The position numbers were made by a program, and so were the translations under genes. A stretch of DNA of 64,000 nucleotides from Coralloluteibacterium thermophilum (GTDB lineage: Bacteria > Pseudomonadota > Gammaproteobacteria > Xanthomonadales > Xanthomonadaceae): positions 138,838-202,837 of the forward strand of contig NZ_JBHSGG010000017.1 of NCBI RefSeq assembly GCF_042654365.1, read 5' to 3'. Below the pieces are notes generated by a model. That model was given only the letters and a program-made list of their open reading frames with translations, did no database searches and was not told where the DNA came from. Shown here piece by piece: positions 45,549 through 53,938 of the stretch. Each line of letters begins with the position of its first letter. The stretch's first letter is position 1.

Positions 45549-46034
45549 TCAAAGCGCCTCGAAGCGGTTGGCCTCGACGTTCTTGCGGACCTTGTGCGGG
45601 TCCCAGATGCGCCCGTTCATGGCGATGTAGACGCCGGGCGGCAGGGTCTGCACGGCGCCGACGGCGCAGCCGATGTTGAACTCGGCGTCCGATCCGCGGA
45701 AGCGCGCCGGATTGAGCGCGCCGGTCAGCACGATGGTCTTGTCGGGCACGTCGGCCAGCACCCGGGCCGTCTGCACCATGCTGTCGGTGCCGTGCGTGAT
45801 CAGCACGTGCCGCGCCGGCTGGGCCAGGATGGCCTGGCGGATCAGGGCGCGGTCGTCGTCGGTGAGGTGCAGGCTGTCCTTGCGGACCAGCGGGATCACG
45901 GTGAAGCGGAAGGCGACGCCGAGCTCCTCGAGGATGCGCCCGATCTGGGGCTCGCCGACCTGGAAGTCCGACTTGTCGTCGAAGTAGACCTTGTCGATCG
46001 TGCCGCCGGTGGTGACGATGCACAGCTGGTCCAT
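45549..46034 (-). CDS. Single-domain asparaginase-like protein
   Basis: 161 residues from ATG 46034. It has the two catalytic-site motifs of L-asparaginases, VTTGGTID (residues 7-14) and THGTDSM (near 80-86), and the TGALNP block. It stops after the N-terminal domain; full enzymes have about 330 residues. Free-standing N-domains of this size occur in several proteobacteria; activity is uncertain. TAGAAT on the minus strand (46065-46070) could be its own promoter, although wrbA-like and DUF2069 genes lie directly upstream in the same direction. Confidence 0.85.
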   Translation of the reverse strand: MDQLCIVTTGGTIDKVYFDDKSDFQVGEPQIGRILEELGVAFRFTVIPLVRKDSLHLTDDDRALIRQAILAQPARHVLITHGTDSMVQTARVLADVPDKTIVLTGALNPARFRGSDAEFNIGCAVGAVQTLPPGVYIAMNGRIWDPHKVRKNVEANRFEAL

Positions 46035-46067
46035 CGGGAGATTCCGCCTCGCTGAAAAGGCGGGATT

Positions 46068-46424
46068 CTACGGCGTCCGGCCGCGGCGCCGGGCGAAGCG
46101 CGCGCGCATGCCGGTCCAGCTCGCGGCGAGCACGATCCCGCAGGCCAGCGCGATCTCGATCAGGGCGAGCGGATTGACGCCGTCGCTGCCCCAGGCCTCG
46201 GTCACGCCGTGCACGAAGTAGAGCAGGGCGACGACCGATCCCCAGAAGGTCGTGCTCGGCCGGCGCAGCATGCCCAGCACCAGCACCGGCAGCAGGGGGA
46301 GGGAGAACAGCAGCGCGGTCATGCCGGGGTCGGCCTGCCGCGGCGGCATCAGCCAGACGTGCCAGACCGGCTGCAGGACGGTCAGCGCGATGATCCCGAG
46401 CAGGGCGAGGCGATGGGCATTCAT
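46068..46424 (-). CDS. DUF2069 membrane protein
   Basis: 118 residues, four predicted membrane helices (LALLGIIALTVLQPVWHVW; LLFSLPLLPVLVLGML; FWGSVVALLYFVHGVTEAW; LIEIALACGIVLAASW) and a basic C-terminus (ARFARRRGRTP). The FVHGVTEAW segment is characteristic of DUF2069. Function unknown. It overlaps the stop of the WrbA-like gene by 4 nt (ATGA), the usual partnership for this family. Confidence 0.88.
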   Translation of the reverse strand: MNAHRLALLGIIALTVLQPVWHVWLMPPRQADPGMTALLFSLPLLPVLVLGMLRRPSTTFWGSVVALLYFVHGVTEAWGSDGVNPLALIEIALACGIVLAASWTGMRARFARRRGRTP

Positions 46425-47014
46425 GCCGCGAGCCTCCGCGCCGCCTCGGCCACGCGCCGTCCCAGCGCGCGCGCCAGGCGCTGTTCCTCGTCGGTCAGGA
46501 CCGGGTCGTCGTCCTGGCCGGACACGTGGCTGGCACCGTAGGGCGTCCCGCCGCTGCGGGTGCGGCCGAGATCGGGCTCGGTGTAGGGGATGCCCATCAC
46601 CAGCATGCCCTGGTGCAGCAGGGGCAGCATCATGCTGAGCAGGGTCGCCTCCTGGCCGCCGTGCAGCGAGGCGGTCGAGGTGAACACGCCGGCCGGTCGG
46701 CCGACGAGCGTGCCCATCGCCCATTCCGGGCCCAGGCTGTCGATGAAGTGCTTGAGCGGCGCAGCCATGTTGCCGAAGCGCGTCGGGCTGCCCAGCAGCA
46801 GGCCCGCGCACTCGGCGATGTCGGCCTTGGTCGCGTAGGGGGCGCCCTCGTCGGGCTCCGGCGGCCGCGCCGTCTCGGTCACCGGCGCCACCGGCGGCAC
46901 GCTGCGCAGCCGTGCCTGCATGCCCTCGACCTCCTCGACCCCGCGCGCCGCCATCCGCGCCAACCGTGCGACCGCGCCACCGCGGCTGTAGTAGAGGACG
47001 AGGATGTCGGGCAT
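46421..47014 (-). CDS. wrbA: WrbA-like flavodoxin/NAD(P)H quinone oxidoreductase
   Basis: 197 residues from ATG 47014. Flavodoxin fold: FMN phosphate loop VLYYSRGGAVARLA near 5-18, GSPTRFGNMAAPLKHFID near 80-97 and the FTSTASLHGGQEATLLSMM block typical of WrbA. Such enzymes make two-electron reductions of quinones, limiting redox cycling. The 5' region is G-rich (C-rich in the transcript) because a heptad element and poly-G tracts lie at 47021-47232. Confidence 0.9.
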   Translation of the reverse strand: MPDILVLYYSRGGAVARLARMAARGVEEVEGMQARLRSVPPVAPVTETARPPEPDEGAPYATKADIAECAGLLLGSPTRFGNMAAPLKHFIDSLGPEWAMGTLVGRPAGVFTSTASLHGGQEATLLSMMLPLLHQGMLVMGIPYTEPDLGRTRSGGTPYGASHVSGQDDDPVLTDEEQRLARALGRRVAEAARRLAA

Positions 47015-47078
47015 CGGCTGGGAGGGAGGGAGGGGAGGGGGGTAGGGTAGGGGGATACGGGGGATGGGGGAACGGGGG

Positions 47079-47232
47079 GCGGGAAGTGGGAATGGGGAAT
47101 GGGGACCTGGGGCGCGGCGTCCAGTTGGGGGGGGGCGGTGCCCGGCCGGCCTCCTGTGGAACCGGGCACCCCGGCACCAGGCATCTCCATTCTCGATTCC
47201 CGATTCCCGATTCCCGATTCCCACTTCCCGCC
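47079..47232. repeat. Heptad inverted-repeat element between wrbA and yihY
   Basis: 47078-47093 and 47217-47232 form a perfect 16-bp inverted repeat (left begins GGCGGGAAGTGGGAAT). Units on the left are GGGAAGT and two GGGAATG; on the right four tandem GATTCCC (47195-47222) and ACTTCCC. Poly-G tracts precede the left arm (47021-47080). It lies in the divergent promoter region of wrbA and yihY. Confidence 0.87.
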
Positions 47233-47277
47233 TCTGCCGCCTCCCGCTTCCAACGACCCGGCCAGTATCCTCCCCCC

Positions 47278-48552
47278 ATGCAACCCCTCACCGTCCTCCG
47301 CGCCTGGGCCGAACGGATCGATCGCGAGCGGATCCGGAGCTTCTCGCTGTTCCTGTGGCGGCGCTTCCGCGACGACCGCTGCCTGGAGGTGGCGGGATCG
47401 CTGTCGTACACGACGGTGTTCGCCCTCGTGCCGCTGGCGACGGCGGTGTTCGGCGTGCTGTCGGCCTTCCCGGTCTTCAGCGACTGGAGCGAGCGGCTCA
47501 CCCACTTCGTCTTCCAGAATTTCGTCCCGGGCTCGGCACGCGCGGTCGAGGAGTACCTGACCGGGTTCGCGGCCGCGGCGAGCCGGCTCACCATGGTCGG
47601 CGTCATCACCCTGCTGGCCATCGCGCTGTGGACCATGGCCAGCGTCGAGGCGACCTTCAACCGGATCTGGCGGGTGCGCACCACGCGCCCGAGCATGACC
47701 CGCTTCCTGGTCTACTGGACGGTCCTGACCCTCGGTGCGCTGATGGCGGTGGCCGCGCTCGCCGCCTCGTCCTTCCTGTTCGCGCTGCCCGGCTTCTCCG
47801 GGCTGGGCACGCCGAGCCTCGTGGAACGCCTGCTGCGCCTGCTGCCCTGGCTGATCGAGCTGGCGGTCTTCACCCTCGCCTACGCGGTCATCCCGAACCG
47901 CACGGTCGCGCTGCGCCACGCGGTGGCCGGCGGCCTGCTGGCCACCGTGCTGTTCGAGGCGGCCAAGTGGGGCTTCGCGCTCTACCTGCGCAACGCGTCC
48001 TACCAGCAGATCTACGGCGCGCTGGCGGTGCTGCCGATCTTCCTGTTCTGGCTGTACCTGAGCTGGGTGGTGGTGCTGCTGGGCGCGACCTTCGCCGCCG
48101 CGCTGTCGGCCTTCCGCTACCAGCCGGCGGCCATGCGCCTGCCCCCGGGCTACGAGCTGTTCGGCATGCTGCGGCTGCTGGGGCGCCTGCGCCAGGCGCG
48201 GGCGCGCGGGCGCGGGCTGCGCACCGACATCATCCACCTGCTGGAGCCTTGCCTCACCGACGACATGCTGCAGCGCATGCTCGGCGAGCTGGCCGACATC
48301 CGCGTGGTCCAGCGCAGCGAGCACGGCGAGTGGCTGTTGACGCGCGATCTCGACGACATCAGCCTCGACGAGCTCTACGAGTCCGCGGCGCTGCGCGTGC
48401 CGATCGCCGAGGCGCGGCTGCCCTGCCGCGACGACGCGCTCGGCAGGGCCGCGGCCGCCGCGCTCGACGACCTGCGCCTGCCGATGCGCGACGCCCTGCG
48501 CCGCAGCGTCGGCAGCTATCTCAACGACATCGAGGAACCCGCCCTCCCATGA
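47278..48552 (+). CDS. YihY/BrkB-family membrane protein
   Basis: 424 residues. The SLSYTTVFALVPLATAVFGVLS segment and five further helices up to about residue 275 (including LIELAVFTLAYAVIPN and GALAVLPIFLFWLYLSWVVVLLG) define the family, once mis-annotated as RNase BN. The cytoplasmic C-terminal ~130 residues (TDIIHLLEPCLTDDMLQRML...) look like a winged-helix extension found in some members. Function unsettled; membrane transport or envelope roles have been proposed. It overlaps the next gene by 4 nt. Confidence 0.92.
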   Translation: MQPLTVLRAWAERIDRERIRSFSLFLWRRFRDDRCLEVAGSLSYTTVFALVPLATAVFGVLSAFPVFSDWSERLTHFVFQNFVPGSARAVEEYLTGFAAAASRLTMVGVITLLAIALWTMASVEATFNRIWRVRTTRPSMTRFLVYWTVLTLGALMAVAALAASSFLFALPGFSGLGTPSLVERLLRLLPWLIELAVFTLAYAVIPNRTVALRHAVAGGLLATVLFEAAKWGFALYLRNASYQQIYGALAVLPIFLFWLYLSWVVVLLGATFAAALSAFRYQPAAMRLPPGYELFGMLRLLGRLRQARARGRGLRTDIIHLLEPCLTDDMLQRMLGELADIRVVQRSEHGEWLLTRDLDDISLDELYESAALRVPIAEARLPCRDDALGRAAAAALDDLRLPMRDALRRSVGSYLNDIEEPALP

Positions 48553-49115
48553 CCCGCATCGCCGGCATCGCCCTCGTCCTGCTGCTCTCCGCCTGCGGCG
48601 AAGCCCCGCCACCGGCCCCGCCGGCGCCGGAACCCGCCGGCGCCGGCGCCGACGGGACGGCTGCGCCGGCAGGCGCCCCCGGGGCCGATGCGACCACGGG
48701 CGAACCCACCATCGCCTTCGCGCTGGACACCCTCGACCACGGCCGCTTCGACCTCGCCGCCGAACGCGGGCGCTGGGTCGTGGTCAACTTCTGGGCCACC
48801 TGGTGCACGCCCTGCCTCAAGGAGATCCCCGACCTCACCGCCTTCGCGGCGCGCAGGGAGGACGTGCGCGTCATCGGCCTGGCCTACGAGGACATCGAGC
48901 CCGAGGCCATGCGCGCCTTCCTGGAGGAGCATCCGGCCGGGTATCCCATCGCCATCGTCGACGTCTACGCCACGCCGGAGGGCATCCAGCCCCCGCGGGG
49001 CCTGCCGACGACGTGGCTGGTGGCGCCGGACGGCGCCGTCGCGCGCCGCTTCCTCGGCCCGGTGACCTCGGAGGAGCTCGAGGCGGCCATCGCCGCGCAC
49101 GAGGCCGCCGCGTGA
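48549..49115 (+). CDS. TlpA-like thioredoxin-fold lipoprotein
   Basis: 188 residues. Lipoprotein signal with lipobox LLSAC (Cys16), a Pro/Ala/Gly-rich linker at about 20-55, and a thioredoxin domain with active site WATWCTPCLKEIPDL and cis-Pro region LPTTWLVAP. It is probably a membrane-anchored periplasmic thiol reductase of the TlpA/ResA type. It overlaps yihY (ATGA) and is overlapped by the acylphosphatase gene (GTGA), so the three are translationally coupled. Confidence 0.92.
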   Translation: MTRIAGIALVLLLSACGEAPPPAPPAPEPAGAGADGTAAPAGAPGADATTGEPTIAFALDTLDHGRFDLAAERGRWVVVNFWATWCTPCLKEIPDLTAFAARREDVRVIGLAYEDIEPEAMRAFLEEHPAGYPIAIVDVYATPEGIQPPRGLPTTWLVAPDGAVARRFLGPVTSEELEAAIAAHEAAA

Positions 49116-49384
49116 TCGCGGCGCGCTTCTTCGTCGAAGGCTACGTGCAGGGCGTGTTCTTCCGCGCCAGCGCTCGCGACGTGGCGGAGCGCCTGGACAT
49201 CCGCGGCTACGCGCGCAACCTCGAGGACGGCGGCGTGGAGGTCCTGGCCATCGGCGAGCCCGAGGCGGTGGACGCCCTGGAGCGCTGGCTGTGGCAGGGG
49301 CCGGAAGCCGCGCGGGTGGACGCGGTGCGGCGCGAGCCGGTCGAGCTCGACGTCGCCGCCGGGGGCGGCTTCCACACCTACTGA
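49112..49384 (+). CDS. Acylphosphatase
   Basis: 90 residues from GTG 49112, overlapping the previous stop as GTGA. Catalytic Arg18 is in GYVQGVFFRASARD and Asn36 in RGYARNLEDG, the two family hallmarks. It hydrolyses acyl phosphates such as carbamoyl and acetyl phosphate. It is the last gene of the yihY operon, 25 bp from the convergent zupT stop. Confidence 0.95.
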   Translation: MIAARFFVEGYVQGVFFRASARDVAERLDIRGYARNLEDGGVEVLAIGEPEAVDALERWLWQGPEAARVDAVRREPVELDVAAGGGFHTY

Positions 49385-49409
49385 GCGTCGCGCGGGTCCG
49401 CGCGGCGGG

Positions 49410-50219
49410 CTACCACTTGAACAGCACCAGGCTCACCGCCAGCGCGCCCATGCCGGTGACCAGGCCGTAGACGGTCTCGTGCCCCTTGGCGTAGCGCTTG
49501 GCGGTGGGCAGGAGTTCGTCCAGGGCAAGGAAGACCATGACGCCCGCGATGACGCCGAACACGGCGCCGAACACCGCCTGCGACAGATACGGCGCCAGCA
49601 CCAGGTAGCCCAGCACGGCGCCGACCGGTTCGGCCATGCCCGAGACGAGACAGGCCACGAACGCGTAGGCCTTGTTGTGGGTCGCGTAGTACACCGGGAT
49701 CGCGATCGCGATGCCCTCGGGAATGTTGTGGATGGCGATCGCGAACGCCAGCGGCAGGCCGATGCCGGGGTTCTCCAGCATCGCGAAGAAGGTCGCCAGC
49801 CCTTCCGGGAAGTTGTGCGCGGTGATCGCCACCGCGGTCAGCAGGCCGACGCGCCGGATGTAGTCGCGGTTGTTCTCGCGGAAGTACGGGTCGTCCACCG
49901 CCAGCCGTTCGTGCGGGTTGGGCACCAGGCGGTCGATGGCGACGATCAGCAGGACGCCCCCCAGGAACCACAGCGTGCCGTAGGTGAACCCGAAGCGGTC
50001 GCCGAAGCCGAGGGTGAAGGCCTCGATCGACTTGGTGAGGATCTCGGTCAGCGACACGTAGACCATCGCGCCGCCGGCGAAGGCGAGCCCGAACGCGAGG
50101 AGGCGGGGATTGGGCGTGCGCGAGGCGAACACGAGCAGGCCGCCGAGCCCTGTCGCCAGTCCCGCCGCGGTGGTGACGGCAAGGGCGAGCAGGAGGTTGG
50201 AGGTGGGGATGGGATCCAT
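49410..50219 (-). CDS. zupT: ZIP-family divalent metal transporter (ZupT)
   Basis: 269 residues with eight predicted membrane helices. The metal-binding helices carry AHNFPEGLATF and IHNIPEGIAIAIP, as in E. coli ZupT, which takes up Zn2+ and other divalent metals. No Zur box was recognised in the 221-bp gap upstream, which holds a single REP-like repeat. Confidence 0.96.
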   Translation of the reverse strand: MDPIPTSNLLLALAVTTAAGLATGLGGLLVFASRTPNPRLLAFGLAFAGGAMVYVSLTEILTKSIEAFTLGFGDRFGFTYGTLWFLGGVLLIVAIDRLVPNPHERLAVDDPYFRENNRDYIRRVGLLTAVAITAHNFPEGLATFFAMLENPGIGLPLAFAIAIHNIPEGIAIAIPVYYATHNKAYAFVACLVSGMAEPVGAVLGYLVLAPYLSQAVFGAVFGVIAGVMVFLALDELLPTAKRYAKGHETVYGLVTGMGALAVSLVLFKW

Positions 50220-50310
50220 CGGGGTCGCGATGCCTGCAGGGTCGGAAAATCGGAGGACGCCGGCGGCGACCGCGCCGTTGCGTGGCGCGCATCGTCGTCC
50301 GCGGCGAGTC

Positions 50311-50340
50311 TAGAGCGTGTCACGTCCTTCGAGACGTGCG
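50311..50340. repeat. REP-like dispersed repeat, single copy
   Basis: TAGAGCGTGTCACG...CTTCGAGACGTG matches the arm found twice at 40573 and 40720. No inverted partner was seen nearby. It lies between moaB and zupT. Confidence 0.65.
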
Positions 50341-50440
50341 CGACGCGGGGCGGGCCGTTTCCCACCGGATGGGAGCGCCGACGCCGCGCCGTGGGCGGCA
50401 CGCGCAGCCGGGGCCGGAAACACGTGCACAGGGAAGGGCA

Positions 50441-50962
50441 TCAGCGCTCGCGCAGGCGCGGCCGCAGCGTGGCGAGGTTGCAGGGGCGGGTCCGGGCGTC
50501 GAGCTGGGCGGAGATCAGGCGCTCCCACGCGGTGCGGCAGGCCGAGGTCGAGCCCGGCACGCAGAAGACGAAGGTGCCGTTGGCCAGCCCCGCCACCGCG
50601 CGCGACTGCAGCGAGCTGGTGCCGATCTCCTCGAAGCTGATCGCGCGGAACAGTTCGCCGAAGCCGTCCATGACCTTGTCGAACAGCGGCAGCAGGGCCT
50701 CCGGCGTCGAGTCGCGGCCGGTGAAGCCGGTGCCCCCGGTGACCAGGATGCCGTCCACGCCCTCGTCGGCGATCCACGCCGAGACCACCGCGCGCAGCCG
50801 GTAGCGGTCGTCCGGCAGCAGGGCGCGCCCGACCAGCCGATGCCCGGCCGCGGTGAGCGCCCCGACGAGATAGTCGCCGGAGCTGTCGGTCTCCGGCGTG
50901 CGCGTGTCCGAGACGGTCAGCACGCAGAGAGCGAGCGGGATGAAGTCGGCGGTGGCGGTCAT
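50441..50962 (-). CDS. moaB: Molybdenum cofactor biosynthesis protein B
   Basis: 173 residues from ATG 50962. MPT-binding fold with LTVSDTRTPETDSSGDYL, DGILVTGGTGFTGRDSTPEAL and GTFVFCVPGSTSACRTAWERLI. MoaB/MogA proteins adenylylate molybdopterin before metal insertion. Its start overlaps the stop of the glycosyltransferase gene (ATGA). No other moa gene is in the window. Confidence 0.95.
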   Translation of the reverse strand: MTATADFIPLALCVLTVSDTRTPETDSSGDYLVGALTAAGHRLVGRALLPDDRYRLRAVVSAWIADEGVDGILVTGGTGFTGRDSTPEALLPLFDKVMDGFGELFRAISFEEIGTSSLQSRAVAGLANGTFVFCVPGSTSACRTAWERLISAQLDARTRPCNLATLRPRLRER

Positions 50963-52836
50963 GGCGGCGCTCCAGTGGGCGGGAGGTCGTGGTCGGCCGG
51001 CGCGAGCCCGGCGCGGCTCCGGGCGACCATGTGGCGCACCGCGCGCGCGAAGTCCGTCGCGAAGCGGCGCATGTCGAACAGCGGGGCGTCGTCGCGCGCC
51101 TGCCGCAGGCGCGCGGCCAGGCGTGCGCGCGCGTCGGCGTCGCCCGCGAGGGCGACCGCGCGGGCGACGTAGTCCTCGACGTCGCCCGCGACCAGCGCGT
51201 CGGCGACGCCGAGCGTGGACAGCAGCGAGGCGCCCACGCGCGAGGCGAAGGTCGGGCCCGGCAGGGTCAGCAACGGGCAGCCGGCCCACAGGGCGTCGCT
51301 CGCCGTGGTGTGCGCGCCGTAGGGCCAGGTGTCGAGGAAGAGGTCGGCGTGCCGGTACAGGGCGAGATACTGCGCGTGCGGCAGCTTGGGCTGGAACACG
51401 AGGCGCGCCGGATCCACGCCGCGCGCGGCCGCCGCGGCGCGCAGGCGCCGGTCGGCGTCCGGGTGCTTGGCGCACAGCAGCCACAGGCAGGCGTCCGGCG
51501 CCCCTGCGAGGATGCGCATCCAGGCGTCGAAGACCGCGGGCGAGATCTTGTAGGCGTTGTTGAAGCTGGCCAGGACCGGGCCGGCCGTCGGAAGCCCCAG
51601 CGCTTCGCGCGGCGGTGGAACGCCGACCTCGCGGGTGGTGTCGGACGGCTGGAAGCAGTGCGGCAGGCGCAGCACCGCCTCGCTGAAGCCGTCGCGGTTG
51701 GCGGCATCCACGGTCACTGCGTCGGCGAGCAGCCAGTCGATGAAGCCGGCGCCCGAGGTGCCGGGATAGGCCAGCCAGTTGACCTGGACCGGCGCGACCC
51801 GCGCGGCGAAGGCCTCGCTGACCGTGCCGTCGCCGTAGCCGCGCAGGTCGAACACGATGTCGAGCCGCTCCGCGCGCAGGCGCGCGGCCAGCGCCGGCAT
51901 CGACAGCGCGCCGGCATCGACGAAGCCGTCGAAGGCCGCCGCCAGCCGGCGTCGCAGGGCGCCGCCGTCGTCGGGCCGGGTCGCTATCCCGACGGTGGCC
52001 AGCCCGCTGCCGCGCAGGCGTTCGATCAGCTCGACGACCAGCAGCGCGGTCGGATGATTGTTGAACCCGGAGGAGACGAAGCCGACCCGGATGTCCTCCT
52101 CGCCCGCGGTCGTACGCGCTGCGGGTGCCGCACCGAGGCGGGCGCGCAGGGGAGCGGCCTCCGCCTCGAGACGCGCCGCATGCAGCCGCGCGCAGCGCAG
52201 CTGCAGCGCCGGGGAGACCGGTTCCGACAGGAAGGAGAACGGCGTGGCGCCGGGAACGCCGGCCTCGACCGCGGCGTGCAGGCGCGCGGCCGCCGCGTCC
52301 AGGCCCTCCCAGTCGCACAGCTCGCGCTGCAGGTAGACCGCCTGTGCCAGGCTCGCGGCGAGGCCGGGATCGACGCCCAGCGCGCGGCGGAACGCGGCGA
52401 GCGCGCCCGGCTTGTCGCCGGCGGCATCGCGGGCGATGCCGAGGTTGTGCCAGGTCTCGGCGGCCTCGGGGCGGCGCTCCGCGCTGCGCGCATAGCTCGC
52501 GGCGGCCTCGGCCGGCGTCCCGGCCGCGGTCTGCACGCTGCCGAGCAGGAACCACGCGTCGGCGCTCGCGGGGTCGAGCGCGAGCGCCGCGCGCGCGGCC
52601 CGTTCCGCCCCGCCGAGGTCGCCGGCCTGCTGGCGCAAGTGACACAGGTAGAGGCAGGCGGGGAGGTCCGGGCCCGCGTGCAGGGCGCGCTCGAACAGCC
52701 GCAGTGCGTCGGCCGCCTGGCCGAGCCCCAGGTAGAAGACGCCGAGATCGCGCCAGGCCGCCGGGTCGTGCGGGCGGAGCTGGGTGGCCCGCGCCAGGCG
52801 TTCGTACTCGGCGCGCGGGTCGGCGCTCACCGGCAC
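50959..52836 (-). CDS. TPR protein with O-GlcNAc-transferase-like (GT41/SPINDLY) domain
   Basis: 625 residues. TPR repeats at about 5-170 (DPAAWRDLGVFYLGLGQAADALRLFERAL and similar), then an OGT-type GT-B region at about 240-600: VGFVSSGFNNHPTALLVVELI, VQVNWLAYPGTSGAGFIDW, LASFNNAYKISPAVFDAWM, RLVFQPKLP and TLPGPTFASRVGASLLSTLG. Such proteins glycosylate other proteins (often flagellins or adhesins) in bacteria. Donor and target are unknown. It sits between prfA (16 bp) and moaB (overlap), an unexpected place for a glycosyltransferase. Confidence 0.9.
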   Translation of the reverse strand: MPVSADPRAEYERLARATQLRPHDPAAWRDLGVFYLGLGQAADALRLFERALHAGPDLPACLYLCHLRQQAGDLGGAERAARAALALDPASADAWFLLGSVQTAAGTPAEAAASYARSAERRPEAAETWHNLGIARDAAGDKPGALAAFRRALGVDPGLAASLAQAVYLQRELCDWEGLDAAAARLHAAVEAGVPGATPFSFLSEPVSPALQLRCARLHAARLEAEAAPLRARLGAAPAARTTAGEEDIRVGFVSSGFNNHPTALLVVELIERLRGSGLATVGIATRPDDGGALRRRLAAAFDGFVDAGALSMPALAARLRAERLDIVFDLRGYGDGTVSEAFAARVAPVQVNWLAYPGTSGAGFIDWLLADAVTVDAANRDGFSEAVLRLPHCFQPSDTTREVGVPPPREALGLPTAGPVLASFNNAYKISPAVFDAWMRILAGAPDACLWLLCAKHPDADRRLRAAAAARGVDPARLVFQPKLPHAQYLALYRHADLFLDTWPYGAHTTASDALWAGCPLLTLPGPTFASRVGASLLSTLGVADALVAGDVEDYVARAVALAGDADARARLAARLRQARDDAPLFDMRRFATDFARAVRHMVARSRAGLAPADHDLPPTGAPP

Positions 52837-52852
52837 GCCGCCTCGCCGACGG

Positions 52853-53938
52853 TCACCCCGCCTCCGTCAGCAGGCGCAGCTCGTCGGCCTGGTGCTCGCG
52901 GGTGAGGCGGTCGACGAGTTCGTCCAGGTTGCCGGCGACGATCTCGTCGAGCTTGTACAGGGTCAGGCCCTCGACGCGGTGGTCGGTGATGCGGCCCTGC
53001 GGGAAGTTGTAGGTACGGATGCGCTGGCTGCGGTCGCCCGAGCCCACCTGCAGCCGCCGCGACTCCGCCTGCGCCGCGGTCTGCCGCGCGCGCTCCTCGT
53101 CCAGCAGGCGGGCCTTGAGCAGGCTCAGCGCGCGGGCGCGGTTCTTGTGCTGGCTGCGTTCGTCCTGGCACTCCACCACGATGCCCGTGGGGATGTGGGT
53201 GATGCGGATGGCCGAGTCGGTCTTGTTGACGTGCTGGCCGCCCGCGCCCGAGGCGCGGAAGGTGTCGGTCTTGAGGTCGGCGGGGTTGATCTGGACGTCG
53301 TCGATCTCGTCGAGTTCCGGCAGGATCGCCACCGTCGCCGCCGAGGTGTGGATGCGCCCCTGCGATTCCGTGGCCGGCACCCGCTGCACGCGGTGGGTAC
53401 CGGACTCGAACTTCAGCCGCGAGTAGGCGCCGCGGCCCTCGATGCGGGCGACGATCTCCTTGTAGCCGCCGTGCTCCCCCGGGCTCTCCGACAGGATCTC
53501 CACGTTCCAGCGCCGGCTCTCGGCGTAGCGGGCGTACATGCGGAACAGGTCGCCGGCAAAGATCGCCGCCTCGTCGCCGCCGGTGCCGGCGCGGATCTCG
53601 AGGAAGAGGTTGGCCTCGTCGCGCGGGTCGACCGGCACCAGCAGGCGTCCGAGCTCCTCCTCCAGCGCCGCGATGCGGGCCTGCGCGGCGGGAATCTCCT
53701 CGTCGGCGAGGTCGCGCAGCTCCGGGTCGGCGCGCATCGCCTCGGCGTCGGCCAGCTCGCGCCGCGCCCGGTCCAGGGCGGCCATGCCCTCGGCCAGCGG
53801 TTCGAGCTGGGCGTACTCGCGGGCCAGGTCGCGGAAGCGCGCGCCGTCGGCGACGACATCGGGCTCCGCCAGCAGGCGGCCGACTTCCTCGCGACGTTCG
53901 GCCAGGGCTTCGAGCTTACGCAGCAGGCCCGGCGTCAT
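52853..53938 (-). CDS. prfA: Peptide chain release factor 1
   Basis: 361 residues. The stop-codon recognition region has RVPATESQGRIHTSA (PAT motif), and the catalytic GGQ is in FRASGAGGQHVNKTDSAIRITH; its Gln is the usual PrmC methylation target. It recognises UAA and UAG. Its first 23 bp overlap the end of hemA, the classical hemA-prfA arrangement; prmC, often next, is replaced here by the OGT-like gene. Confidence 0.98.
   Translation of the reverse strand: MTPGLLRKLEALAERREEVGRLLAEPDVVADGARFRDLAREYAQLEPLAEGMAALDRARRELADAEAMRADPELRDLADEEIPAAQARIAALEEELGRLLVPVDPRDEANLFLEIRAGTGGDEAAIFAGDLFRMYARYAESRRWNVEILSESPGEHGGYKEIVARIEGRGAYSRLKFESGTHRVQRVPATESQGRIHTSAATVAILPELDEIDDVQINPADLKTDTFRASGAGGQHVNKTDSAIRITHIPTGIVVECQDERSQHKNRARALSLLKARLLDEERARQTAAQAESRRLQVGSGDRSQRIRTYNFPQGRITDHRVEGLTLYKLDEIVAGNLDELVDRLTREHQADELRLLTEAG

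Noticed and set aside
47021..47080. G-quadruplex as a dedicated regulatory element upstream of wrbA
   Set aside because: The poly-G tracts adjoin the heptad element and can be explained as part of it; nothing independent supports a regulatory quadruplex.
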